From Pyrus communis (taxonomy: Eukaryota > Streptophyta > Magnoliopsida > Rosales > Rosaceae), in assembly GCF_963583255.1 (NCBI RefSeq), contig NC_084807.1:21477572-21541571 (forward strand): 64,000 nt of DNA, written 5' to 3'. Positions within the stretch are counted from its first letter, which is position 1. Each line of letters opens with the position of its first letter. A program made the translations under genes and the position numbers. Shown one piece after another: positions 48,236 through 59,079 of the stretch. Under the pieces are notes generated by a model. That model was not told where the DNA came from. It saw only the letters and a program-made list of their open reading frames with translations, and did not search any database.

Positions 48236-48347
48236 TGGACATGGGTTTTATATGCTTGGCTCCTCATACGCCATCCACAGAGGCCATCGATGTTCGGTGG
48301 GACTCTGCAAATGGCATACAGGGAGCCAGGCACATATATATACATAT
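48236..48347 (-). ncRNA. MIR160: MIR160 precursor
   Basis: The reverse strand at 48,332-48,312 is exactly the 21-nt plant miR160 (TGCCTGGCTCCCTGTATGCC followed by A). At 48,271-48,251 the same strand gives GCGTATGAGGAGCCAAGCAT followed by A, the usual miR160 star sequence. The two arms pair over 19 positions with two mismatches and three G-U pairs and leave 2-nt 3' overhangs on both strands, as expected for a Dicer-like 1 product; about 40 nt form the loop. miR160 guides cleavage of ARF10/16/17-type auxin response factor mRNAs and is conserved across land plants. Only the fold and the mature sequences are seen here; expression is not known. Confidence 0.97.
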
Positions 48348-48710
48348 ATGCATATGTATGCATGCGTGAATCATGCTAGCTAGCTATAAATATATGCCAC
48401 TAATTAACAAAACCTACATGGGTCAATTGATGAGGTATTTCTTACATATCTACCAGCTAGGGTTTTTAGAAAATATTCAACCCTAAAACCTAATCTAATG
48501 CTAACCCAACATCCTACCCTCCTTGAATATGAATACTATGCATATGTATGCTATAAAAATGAGTTATTTTGTATGCGACATGGGTTTTTGAGGGAGAGCA
48601 AATTATGCATGGACTTGGAGTGAAAAAGATTTTGTAGGGAAAGCTAGATCGGAGAAGCTTTGCCATGGCTATAGAGGGTAAGACAAGGAGAGGTTGCAGT
48701 GGTGGAGATT

Positions 48711-48726
48711 GAGAGAGAAGAGAGAG

Positions 48727-48757
<31 letters not shown>

Positions 48758-48758
48758 G
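48711..48758. repeat. GA-rich microsatellite upstream of MIR160
   Basis: A run of GA units with few interruptions lies about 370 bp upstream of the precursor on the minus strand and would be CU-rich in the primary transcript. Confidence 0.85.
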
Positions 48759-49043
48759 GTCATATATTGAGGAGAGAGAAGGGGGGAGCGAAAAATGGGA
48801 TAATGATGGGAACTGGGTCATAATCAAAATGGAGTTTCAAAGCCCCACAGGCATAGAGGAAGACCCATTTGAATTGGCATAAAACAAGCAAACCAGACTC
48901 CAGAGGGTTAAACTTAGGGATTTAAAGGGGTAGAGCCTAATATTTTGTGGGGTTTTCTTTTTCTTTTTTTCTTGTGTGTGTGGGATTTTCAGAGTGAAAG
49001 GAGGAGAATGTGGGGTTGGAGTTGCACCCCCAGCTATTGCCCT

Positions 49044-49052
49044 CTAAATATA
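49044..49052 (-). promoter_or_regulatory. Candidate TATA box for the miR160 primary transcript
   Basis: TATATTTAG on the minus strand is followed by a GC-richer stretch and lies about 700 bp upstream of the precursor. A long GA run (49,096-49,141) sits just upstream. This is a positional guess. Confidence 0.35.
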
Positions 49053-49092
49053 GGCACCAAACCAACCAGGAGAGAGCAACAAAGACATGGGA

Positions 49093-49095
<3 letters not shown>

Positions 49096-49141
<46 letters not shown>
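49096..49141. repeat. GA microsatellite (about 23 units)
   Basis: Uninterrupted GA run in the presumed MIR160 promoter; on the transcript strand it is a CT run. Confidence 0.95.
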
Positions 49142-49143
<2 letters not shown>

Positions 49144-49299
49144 GGGTTTGTTTGTGGGTTGGGTTAATAACCACGCAATTTCCTAAGCTAGGCCTTATGC
49201 TGTTTGAAATCTCCTTTTCTGGGTCGTAAAGCAAACTTTACTTTTCTCTTCTCTGAAGCTCACTTTGTCTGGGAGTGCTTGGAAGACATGGATTCCTTC

Positions 49300-50269
49300 A
49301 TCCCTCTCCCTACTTTCATTTCCTTTTTAAATAAAAAAAGATAAAGTGACCTAAAAGAGAAAAAGGAAAGAATACCATAATTTTATCATCTTTTTCTTTT
49401 TGTACCATCACCTCTTTAATCTTTATATTCCTTTTTCCTTTTTCATACCCTTCACACATTTTTATTACTAAATTTCATTATATAATACTATTTTGCTTCA
49501 CCAACAGATATTTGTACTTAACCTCACCTTTTGTTAGACATTAAAATTAGAATAATCCATGACATGTTGCTGGCTTTACCTAATTCGACTTTACTTCCGT
49601 CTGATGTCCATACAGGTTGCATCCCATAGTCACACTTTGAAAAACAATATTGGGCTAAAGGTTTTGAAGAAGTATCCTCGAAGCTATACCAAAATTCATG
49701 TTTATGATCGGAACTATTCGTATTATAAATTACTATGTAAAAATTATCATAATAAAAAATATTAATAAAATATAAGATAGTTTAGTCACTAAAGTATATA
49801 AAAACAGATGGTCGACACCGGTAAAATATTATGGGTGTTCTGTATATTTGCTACAACTAATTGATTAAACAATCATACCTTTAATTAATCTTTTGCATAA
49901 TAATTTATAATACAATTAATTTCAATTATAAACACGAAAATCTATGAACCGACCCCGAACTACTTTAAGGAGAATTTGCTGCATTATCTTGTGGAGTCAA
50001 GTAGTGCTCCACTTAGAATTACCCTTTTAATATTATCATTTTATAATCTAATATAATATAATGTACATGTTATAGATATATAAAATAAATAATTTGGACC
50101 ACAACCATCAATCTATATATAATCAATCAAAGAGTAATGCTCTCCTAAGGACCTAAAAATGAGGTCATGTGAGACGAATCAAGGCTCAGGAAGAGGGCAT
50201 TGTCACGTTATCTAGCACGATGCTGAAATCCCTAGTGCGACAAATCAAGCTCTCGCACACTAACGTTAA
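49300..50269. other. AT-rich intergenic sequence
   Basis: No gene or structured repeat was recognised between the MIR160 upstream region and the CACTA element. Confidence 0.5.
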
Positions 50270-50282
50270 CACAAGTAGAAAA

Positions 50283-50520
50283 AACAGCTTGCACGACGGA
50301 AAAACAAATTCGTTACGCAAAACAGAAAGTATAGGGAAAGAAAAAAAAATTGCACGACAAAAATATTCGTCGCGCAAGAATACTTAGCGCGATGACTAAA
50401 CGACGTCGTCGCGTAAAGTCAGCAAGAAAAGAAAGGGTAATTGTTTTTGGTGCGAGAAATTTGTGCGACGAAAAAAGGGCCTTTGCGCGACCAATTATTC
50501 GTCGTGCAAGTTCCTATCAG
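50283..50520. repeat. Subterminal motif cluster 1 (GCGACGA/TCGTCGCGC)
   Basis: Repeated words include TTGCACGACGG, TTGCACGACAAAAATATTCG, TCGTCGCGCAAG, GCGCGATGAC, TGTGCGACGAAAAAA and TTCGTCGTGCAAG, in both orientations. In CACTA elements such clusters bind the TNPA protein. Confidence 0.8.
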
Positions 50521-50620
50521 TTTTGACCATTTATTGCATGTGAATCAAAGGAATTAATACGGCATTTAATACAGATGTTTGCACGGCAAAGCCTTTGTTG
50601 CGCAAAGGTCCAAACTTTCC

Positions 50621-50628
50621 TATAAATA
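50621..50628 (+). promoter_or_regulatory. TATA box of small ORF A
   Basis: TATAAATA stands 32 bp upstream of the ATG at 50,660 and just downstream of motif cluster 1. Confidence 0.55.
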
Positions 50629-50659
50629 TGTGCTTCTACTGTCCTTTTTCTTCACAATT

Positions 50660-51070
50660 ATGTTCTCCTTTCGTGCTGGGATGGTGGATAAAAACAAGGT
50701 TGAGAGTGTGCCCGACGCCAACCTACATGATTTAATGGACCATTTTGAGTTTGCGCATGCGATTGTTGTAGCCATGGGGAATAATTGTCTCATTGCTGAG
50801 TGGCGTTCTTGGGAAGATGTGCCCGGAAATGTGAAGAAGGTTGTGATGGATGAACTATTAGTAAGTCTATTGTTGATGATAAAAAAATTATGTGAAATTT
50901 TTAGTTATATGTTGGAATTAATTATTTGCATATATGTGTAACAGTGTAAGTATACTCTTGATGATGAAACGAACGAACAATTGATGAAGTTGAAGGATGG
51001 TGCATTGGAGGGAGGTTTCAATCAGTGGTGTTATGAAGTCTTGAGGAATGGACCAGGACCATCCAAATAG
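50660..51070 (+). CDS. Small two-exon ORF A, TNPA-like (108 aa)
   Basis: Exon 1 (50,660-50,860) begins MFSFRAGMVDKNKVESVPDA and ends CTATTA/GTAAGT; exon 2 (50,945-51,070) starts after AACAG and ends at TAG. Joined, it is open for 108 residues. The central part, WEDVPGNVKKVVMDELL then YTLDDETNEQLMKLKDGAL and FNQWCYEVLRNG, follows the pattern of the transposase_24 domain (W..VP..VK...., D......V...M...F..W...L) but is much shorter. ORF B at 51,661 has the same pattern and exon layout. It might be a stripped TNPA-type DNA-binding protein; this is inference. Confidence 0.5.
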
Positions 51071-51449
51071 TAGTTGTAAATTTATGTTTTGTATGACAAT
51101 ATTTAAATTTAAGGTTTTTTTTTTTATAAGTTATGTATTTGGACTTAATTAGGTTTCAATTCTTGTTGGGTTTTTTTTATTGAGACCTAATGTAAGCACC
51201 CTATCCTCGGTTTATATGTGTTTTCAATCTTCAATGAATATCGTACTTATGCTGAAAATAATTGTATGAATTAAGGCATTAATTATTTACAGAATAAATA
51301 TTTAAAGTATTAATTATTTATAGAATAATATTTTAGGTATTAATTATTTATAGAATAAATATTTTTTGAATATTTGTTTGTAATTATAAAGTTTACGTAA
51401 ATATAGATATCTATGTTTACATAAACTTTATAATTACAATTATTTTATT

Positions 51450-51580
51450 TGTCACGTAAGACAACTTTGGGCGACGAAAACATTTGTTTGTCGCGCAAAG
51501 AACGGTCAGACTGTGTTCAAACCTTCCTATTTATTGGGCATTTAGGACGCATTTTGAGCGACGAACATGGAGATTTGGGC
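51450..51580. repeat. Subterminal-type motif cluster 2
   Basis: TGTCACGTAAGACAACTTTG, GGGCGACGAAAACATTTG, TTGTCGCGCAAAGAAC, GAGCGACGAACATGG and GGGCGACGAGCAAAG lie together directly upstream of ORF B. Confidence 0.75.
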
Positions 51581-51603
51581 GACGAGCAAAGGTGTCCTGG
51601 TGC

Positions 51604-51610
51604 TATATAA
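51604..51610 (+). promoter_or_regulatory. TATA box of small ORF B
   Basis: TATATAA lies 51 bp upstream of the ATG at 51,661. Confidence 0.5.
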
Positions 51611-51660
51611 ACACAGTTTCAAAGCCCTAGTTTTCAAAAAATAAAATTTGTTTCAAAAGA

Positions 51661-52086
51661 ATGGCCGATTCTGGAGAAGGTTTTGGCAAAAAGAAACTTG
51701 TAGTACGATTAGAGAGGTATCAACGGAAGCAAGTGCCGTACTTTGAAGGCAAAAATATGGCTAAGGCGTACGCCGAATTTAAGTATGACATTGGGAATTT
51801 GGTGCGGATGGATTGTTTTGCTGAGTTTGAGTCTTGGAAAAGGTCTCTGAGGAGTTGAAGAAGTCCATGTTGGGAAGTTATCGTTAAGTTTGTAGAAAAT
51901 AATGAACAATTATTTTTGTTAAAACGTAATATTTTTTAAATTACTAATTTATTGTTATTGGCATTAATGTAGGTTCATTGGGATGTTGATGAAACCGATG
52001 AGCAGCAACGGATTTATGTGGATGGGCTTTTCAAGCAGAGTTTCCGGCAATGGAAGTTTGATGTGCTGCGAGCAAGAGAGGATTGA
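51661..52086 (+). pseudogene. Small two-exon ORF B, TNPA-like, frameshifted
   Basis: It starts MADSGEGFGKKKLVVRLERY and runs to MDCFAEFESWK, where a small indel moves the frame to VSEELKKSMLGSYR. After an intron-like gap ending TAATGTAG (51,971) comes VHWDVDETDEQQRIYVDGLF then KQSFRQWKFDVLRARED and a stop. The layout W..V...LK... / D.DETDEQQ / F..W...L parallels ORF A, so the two are probably diverged duplicates. Confidence 0.5.
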
Positions 52087-52364
52087 AGTTGATGAGGGTT
52101 GTTTTTATTTTTTATTTTTTATTTTTTTATTTTTTTTAAATAAGATTTTGTGGACTTTATATTTAATTTAATGAATAAATATATGTTACGTGGATGAGTA
52201 CTAATATTTACATTAATTATAATTTCTATTTGGGATAGTAAATTAGTTTTGTTAATTAATTTAATGTTTAATTAGGTTTGAGTTTTTGATTTATAATAAA
52301 ATAAAATATACAATACATACAAATAAAACATAAAAACATAAAAAATAAAATAAAAAATATGCAT

Positions 52365-52560
52365 TGCGCGACAATACATGTTTTCGTCTCGCAATTTGTT
52401 GAAAAGAATAAATTGTACAGTAAAGGAAATAAAATAAAAAAATGGTAAACTAGCGCGACGAATGTTTCTTTTTTTGTCGTGCAAATACCATTTGCGTGAC
52501 GAATACCATGTTTGTCGCTCAAAGGTTATTTGCGCGACAAAGACCTTGTTCAATCATGTG
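52365..52560. repeat. Subterminal-type motif cluster 3
   Basis: ATTGCGCGACAATACATG, TTTTCGTCTCGCAATTTG, TAGCGCGACGAATG, TTTTTGTCGTGCAAATACC, TTTGCGTGACGAATACC, TTGTCGCTCAAAGG and TTGCGCGACAAAGACC lie upstream of the transposase leader. A leader-like CT-rich stretch and a GTAAGC donor follow (52,575-52,730). Confidence 0.78.
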
Positions 52561-53423
52561 TGGAGGCAAATTGCAAAAAGGAATTGCAGATTGTGCCTCT
52601 GCACTCATCCCTTCGATTTTGCTCAATCCGACATCAATCATTTCCATTTTCTCTCAATTTCATCATCTAATACTCCTTCCATCTTCTTCTCTAGGTTGAT
52701 CGAGCTATCTCGGTGTGTCTGGTAAGCGTTTTTTGTCATTAAGGTAAAAGTATTAATGTAAATTCATACTAATGCCATTAATTTTGTTATCCATAGGGAT
52801 ATTGTGTGTGATTAGCGATTGGTAGAGAGCGATTGAGAAGGTATTTTCTTCGTTCTATTTTGTTAAAAATATAAAATTAATTAAATTATATTGAACTTAG
52901 TTTGTTATGTTTATATTGTGTAGTGAAGCTATATTTATATTATGTTATTAAATTTGTGCATGACGTACAAATATGTGTTGTGATGTACGGAGTTAATTGA
53001 AATTAACTTCGTACTTGTTTTTTTATTTTTAGTAAAACTTAATTTCCCGTTTGAGGATTAGTTGGATTTCACGCATGGATGCGAAAGCATGACTACGGTC
53101 CAATTAATTCTTAAATTGTCCCATTATTTGGACAGTTTGGGAATGCACAGTTATGATGTGTAGTTTATGGTTGAAGGATTAGGTTTCGATTGTGGAGATT
53201 TCGGTGTCATCTCTGTACATTCTTCGGGTCGTACACCTAAAGAACTGTATCGAGATGTTGCCAAAATTCATCCACGTCGAAATCTAATCTGATGTAGCCG
53301 TAAATTGCGTAACATGACTATGCATTCCCAAATGGGATAGGGCATTTACCCGAAGCATAATGACATTATGATTTTGTATGAAGTTGTTGTGATTGTTGTA
53401 TTGTTATTGTGGTTCCAGGAATT

Positions 53424-56400
53424 ATGAACAGGGCGTGGATACAGAACCTGAATAGATGCACGAATGAATACTTAGATGGAATCGAGGATTTTATTGACTT
53501 TGCACGTACACACAACCCAGGTGCAACTAGAATCTGGTGTCCTTGTAGGAGGTGTAACAACATGTTAAGGGAAACAATTGAAAATGTTTGATTTCATTTA
53601 GTAAGGAATGGAATGATTGAGACATATAATACTTGGAACCATCATGGGGAACAATTAGACAATGCTTCGTCTTCAAACGCCACAAGAGTGGAAAATGTTA
53701 AACCTATTGTGGATCCTAATGAACAAGTCATGGATATTATAAATGATGTTTCTCCATTTGCATTGACAAACACCAATCAGGAAGGGGAAGATGATGTGGC
53801 TACACCAATGGACAATGCAGAGTTCGAACAATATGAAAAACTATCAAAAAAATGTCAACCAAGAGTTATACCCAGGGTGCAAGAGCTTTGCCGTTCTCAC
53901 GGAACTAATGCACGGAAAAATAAAGTATCGTATGTTGAACCAGTGTTTCAATTACTTTTTGGGGGTTTTTAAGAGAATGCTTCTGAAAGACAATTGTTTG
54001 CCGAAAGACCATAGACATGTGCAAAAGGTATTGAATGGCCTTGGATTAGGTAATGAAAAAATTCACGTTTGCAAAAACAATTGTATTTTATTCTACAAAG
54101 AGAATAAAGCATTGGATAAATGCCCTGTATTCAAGGTTCAAAATAACATCTCAGAATAGAACGACAAAGATCCCACAAAAAGTCATGCGTTATCTGCCCC
54201 TGAAACCTAGGTTACAGCGATTATATATGTTGACGCATACTAGACATGAGATGACATAAGGAAAAATGGGTAGACGATGATGTGATGAGGCACCCTGCAG
54301 ATGGGGAGGCATGGAAAGAGTTCGATCGAACGTTCCTCGAGTTTGATGCTTATCCCTAGAATGTTAGATTGGGACTTTCCACTGACAGATTCAATCCGTT
54401 TGGGTTTTTAAACGAATTGAATCTTCCCATATAATTTATCGCCTTGGAAATGCATGAAAAAAGAATAAATGATGATGACTCTTTTGATAACTGAGGATCC
54501 TGACAGGTCAGTCGATGTTTACTTAAGGTCGTTGGTTGATGAGCTAAAGGATTTATGGACAAACGGTGTGCGCACATACGATAAGTCCACTGGAAAGATG
54601 TTCACTTTGCAGGCAGCAGTTATGTGAACTGTGAATGATTTCCCATCATACGCAATGGTTTCTAGGTAGAGCACTAAGGGTTATATGGCATACCTTGTAT
54701 GCAAGGATAACGTAACATCTGGTTGGCACGTGGGAAAAGGATAAAGAGTTCGACAGGAACACAGAGCATCACCTCAAACCTAGAGAAAGGTTCGGTGATC
54801 AGATTTTGGAATAGCTTAACCGTTTGGATTTTGCTCCGTTCGGGAAAACAATGAGTCGGACCAGACCTTCTACACATATGAAATGGGCGCACAAGCCTAT
54901 GTTTTTTGAGCTCCCTTATTAGTTGAAACTAAAATTGAGACACAACCTTGACGTTATGCATGTTGAGAAAAATATCTTTGACACATTGATAGGCACCATT
55001 CTAGATATCAAGGGCAAGACAAAGGACACGATCAAAGCTCGCCTTGATTTGGAAAGAATGGGCATGCGAATGGGTTTATGGATGAATAAGTACAGTGATA
55101 AAGCCAGAAGAGATCTTGCATTTTTTTTCCATGAAACCGAATAACAAAAAAGAGTTTTTAAAGTTTGTATCATCTGTAAAGTTTCCTAATGGGTATGATT
55201 TTAATATCGCGCATTGCATGAATGTTGATGGGGGTAAATTTGCTGGACTAAAGAGCCATGACTGCCATGTGTTTATGTAACACCTACTTCCTGTGGGTAT
55301 TCAACACCTATTGTCGAAAAATGTAGTGAAGTCAATCATGTTGTTGTCCAGATTTTTTTCCCAACTAATGGCAAGAACGTTGCGAAAGACGGACATTAAT
55401 CAGTTGCATCATGACATTGTCTAAGTCCTATGCAAGTTTGAGATGATATTCCCTCCAGCTTTCTTCACAAGTATGATCCACATGATGGTTCACTTGCCCG
55501 AAAAGGCATTGCTTGCTGGTCCTGTCAACTATCACTAGATGTATCCAATAGAAAGGTATACAATCCTCATCATTTGTTTATGCATCATGAGCCCACGCTT
55601 ACTAATTTGTATCATATCGTTTTATTTTGGCATTCTTCTCGAGGATCTGAAAAAAAATGTACGCAACAGGGCAAAGCTCGAAGGATTAATTATAGAGGTT
55701 TGGTTTCAATATAAGTCACTTACTTTCTGTGGAATGTATTTAAAAGATGTGGAGACGGCTTTCAATCATCCTCGGTGCAATAATAACAAAGGTGTGACAA
55801 AGGAGAAACTTTATGTTTTTAACTAAAGCACACAACCCTTTAGAGATCTTGTATGAGGAGAGTTGTTTTCTAGAAATGACATGAAGGTAGCGTATTGGTT
55901 TGTACTGAACAATTGTTATGAGATAATGGCATACTTAGATGAGCATAAAGAGATGATGAAATAAGAACATCCATCACATTTGTATGCCAAGAAACACCGA
56001 GAATTGTTTCTACAGTGGTTTCTCGAATATGTAAGTTATAAGTGTTTTGTATTTGACATATATATTCTAGTATTTAATTTTCTCAAACTAACATGTGTAT
56101 GTTGTTGTATAATATTAGGTGAATAAATGGAAAGCATCGAATTCCCCCGCTTACAGTGAAAAGTTATATAACTTAACGTTGGGCTCGATTCGCACTGAAT
56201 TGTTCTCGGGATGCCATGTTAACGGCGTCAAGTTTTTAGGGATTGCACAAGATGACAAGTTGTGTACGCAAAATAGCGATGTCCATGTCCCAGGTGGAGG
56301 CAAAAGTACGGACATTGAATTCTATGGCAAACTAACAACTGTCGTGCAATTGCTTTACAAAGACCGATACCAAGTGATCATGTTTAAGTGTCAATTGTTT

Positions 56401-56884
56401 GATACAAACTCAAATAAGCAAGGAAGTGTTAAAATCGACCATGACTTACTATCTGTGAACATTAAAAGAACTTGGTACGATGACAACCCTTACATTTTGG
56501 CAAACATGGCAAAACAGATTGTGTATCTAGATGACCCTAAAGCCGGGAGAGGTTGGAAAGTTGTTCAAAAGATAGATCAAATGAATGTGTATGGTATACC
56601 AGAACAAGAGCCAACTGACTACAACGTCGACAACATCACTAACCAACATTTAGAATCTTCAATGGAAAATGATGCGAAAACACTTCGAGATACAAATCTT
56701 ATTCAATAACCATTTCAGAATACTGATTCAGTCAATTACAATTAACCTCGGTGATCTTCCACGATACAATGTTGCAGTAAGCCCAAACGATGACGGTGAT
56801 GTAGTTATGAAGGAGGAAGATTAGGATACCGAAAATGATGATAGCGACGATAGTGAAAGTTATTATAGTTCAGATGATGAATAA
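53424..56884 (+). pseudogene. CACTA transposase (TNPD-like) with DUF4216, interrupted
   Basis: The N-terminal transposase-associated domain reads MNRAWIQNLNRCTNEYLDG and RIWCPCRRCNNMLRETIEN, with the conserved CPC..C. A stop follows (53,589), then LVRNGMIETYNTWNHHGE continues. The transposase_21 core is scattered over frames: ELYPGCKSFAVLTELMHGKI, GLGLGNEKIHVCKNNCILFY, DKCPVFK, HNLDVMHVEKNIFDTLIGTI, GRLDLERMGM-like segment, IAHCMNVDGGKFAGLKSHDC, and FPPAFFTSMIHMMVHLPEKA. The last exon (56,119-56,709) is an open DUF4216 domain (GCHVNGVKFLGIAQDDKLCT, FYGKLTTVVQLLYKDRYQVI, ANMAKQIVYLDDP), followed after a stop by an acidic tail ending YYSSDDE. Many stops and frameshifts make it inactive; DUF4216 is unusually well kept. 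Confidence 0.82.
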
Positions 56885-57034
56885 TGCAATTTATTTGCGA
56901 CTTGCCATGTAAAACATAGTAAATGAAATTTTTTGTAATGTAATTATCTTATGTCATAAATAAATTGGTTTTATTTCAATAAATATAAATTTTTAAAAAT
57001 TTACCCGGGTAAATTAAATTTTCAGCTCATTGCG

Positions 57035-57195
57035 TGACGAACAAAATTTTAGTCGTTGTGCGAATGTCATTTGTACGACAATTAATTACTATTCGTCGTA
57101 CAATGGGCTGAAAATTGGACGCGGACGAAAATAATTTCGTGAAAATTTGAATTTATTGTGCGACGAATATCTTCTGTTCATCGCGCAATAACCTC
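57035..57195. repeat. Subterminal-type motif cluster 4
   Basis: TTGCGTGACGAACAAAATTT, TAGTCGTTGTGCGAATG, TTGTACGACAATTAATTAC, TATTCGTCGTACAATGGG, TTGTGCGACGAATATC and TTCATCGCGCAATAACC stand between the transposase gene and the next unit. A CT-rich leader-like stretch with a GAG/GTAAAT donor follows (57,210-57,375). Confidence 0.8.
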
Positions 57196-57972
57196 AAGAT
57201 TAAACTAAAATGACAAGCACTTTCTCCTCAGCTCTCTTCTCTGTAAACTCTCCCTCTGACGACTATCTCCCTCAGCTCTCCCTCACACTATCTCTTCCTC
57301 CTCTAGCACCCCATCTCTCTTCCTCCACAGACAACCCTATCTCTTCCTCCTTCGACAGCGTTCTCCCTCTGAGGTAAATTTCAATTTACTTAACTCTAGT
57401 CAATTTAGGAATTAGGTTATACAATTTGGGTTCTAATGTTTTGAATAATTGCTTTGATTTGATGACTGCTTTGAATTAGAGTTCTAATTTTTTTTAGGGT
57501 TTTAATATGCTTTTGGGTGGTTTTTGGTTCGTGGGTTGGGAAATGGACTAGAGTATTTTTGCTATGCATTGTTTATAGTTGATGAAGCTCACTGAAAAGA
57601 TAGTAAGAAGTGGCATTGACTACAATTGTTAAGAAACAAAAGCTAACTTTAACAATTCTAAAGTTTCAGGATTATGAATTCTAGGACAACTATTTCTTAG
57701 AAACTGAACCATAATCACAAGTTACTGATTCACGGAATTCTTTATCTTATGAATTCTAGGACTGAAGTGAAATAACTTTCTTTTAACAAGGGAAAGGGGA
57801 GTAAAATAGTAGTTGGACAAATGTATTACTAAATCCCTTGCACTAATATACCTACACTTTATAAGTGATGATATTCACTTTTTTTTCACAAGAGATTACC
57901 ATTGGAGAATATAGAAAACATTAAACTACGGAGAACAAAGTAATAGAGAATATTAAAGGAGCCAAAGTACTA

Positions 57973-58535
<563 letters not shown>

Positions 58536-59079
58536 TCAAAATCTACACCAAAATTGACCAAGAAGAGATCAACTTTCAAAAACAAGATTTGGTTTGTGTG
58601 GTATGGTTGCTCATATATTTTATGAAGTGCAACCTAACCTAAACTATCCTACACAAGTAGTCTTACCACGATGCTTTTAAGGGGTTGATGTCAGTGATAT
58701 GCCATAGAATTTCGAGGCCTACATAAGGCAGCTGCTACGCAAGTCAATTGGCTCTAAGTACCGTATATATTTTTGTTTTCTTGTTGTTTAATTCAATGGG
58801 GAAATACATATAGGTAAGTGGATTGGTTTTTGCTTTCTCCTTTAATGAAATGCATATAGGTAAGTGGATTGGTTTTTTGTTTCTCCTTTAATGAAATACA
58901 TATAGGTCTAGATGCTTTTATGGTTTAATTGTTTGTTTTATGTTTAATGGTATATATATCGTTCAAATGCTTGATTTAGTTATGCGTGGGGTTGGTGTTA
59001 GTGATATGCCACATAATTTGGCATGTGATGGGAATTATATATACTTACTGAATTTTTTTTTTTTTTTCTAATTGTCCAG

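Noticed and set aside
48136..48379. ORFs of 75-76 codons on both strands
   Set aside because: They overlap the MIR160 precursor and have no protein similarity; the RNA explains the conservation.
52268..52553. Phe/Tyr-rich minus-strand ORFs
   Set aside because: AT-rich low complexity with no conserved motif; they lie in the third motif cluster of the CACTA element.
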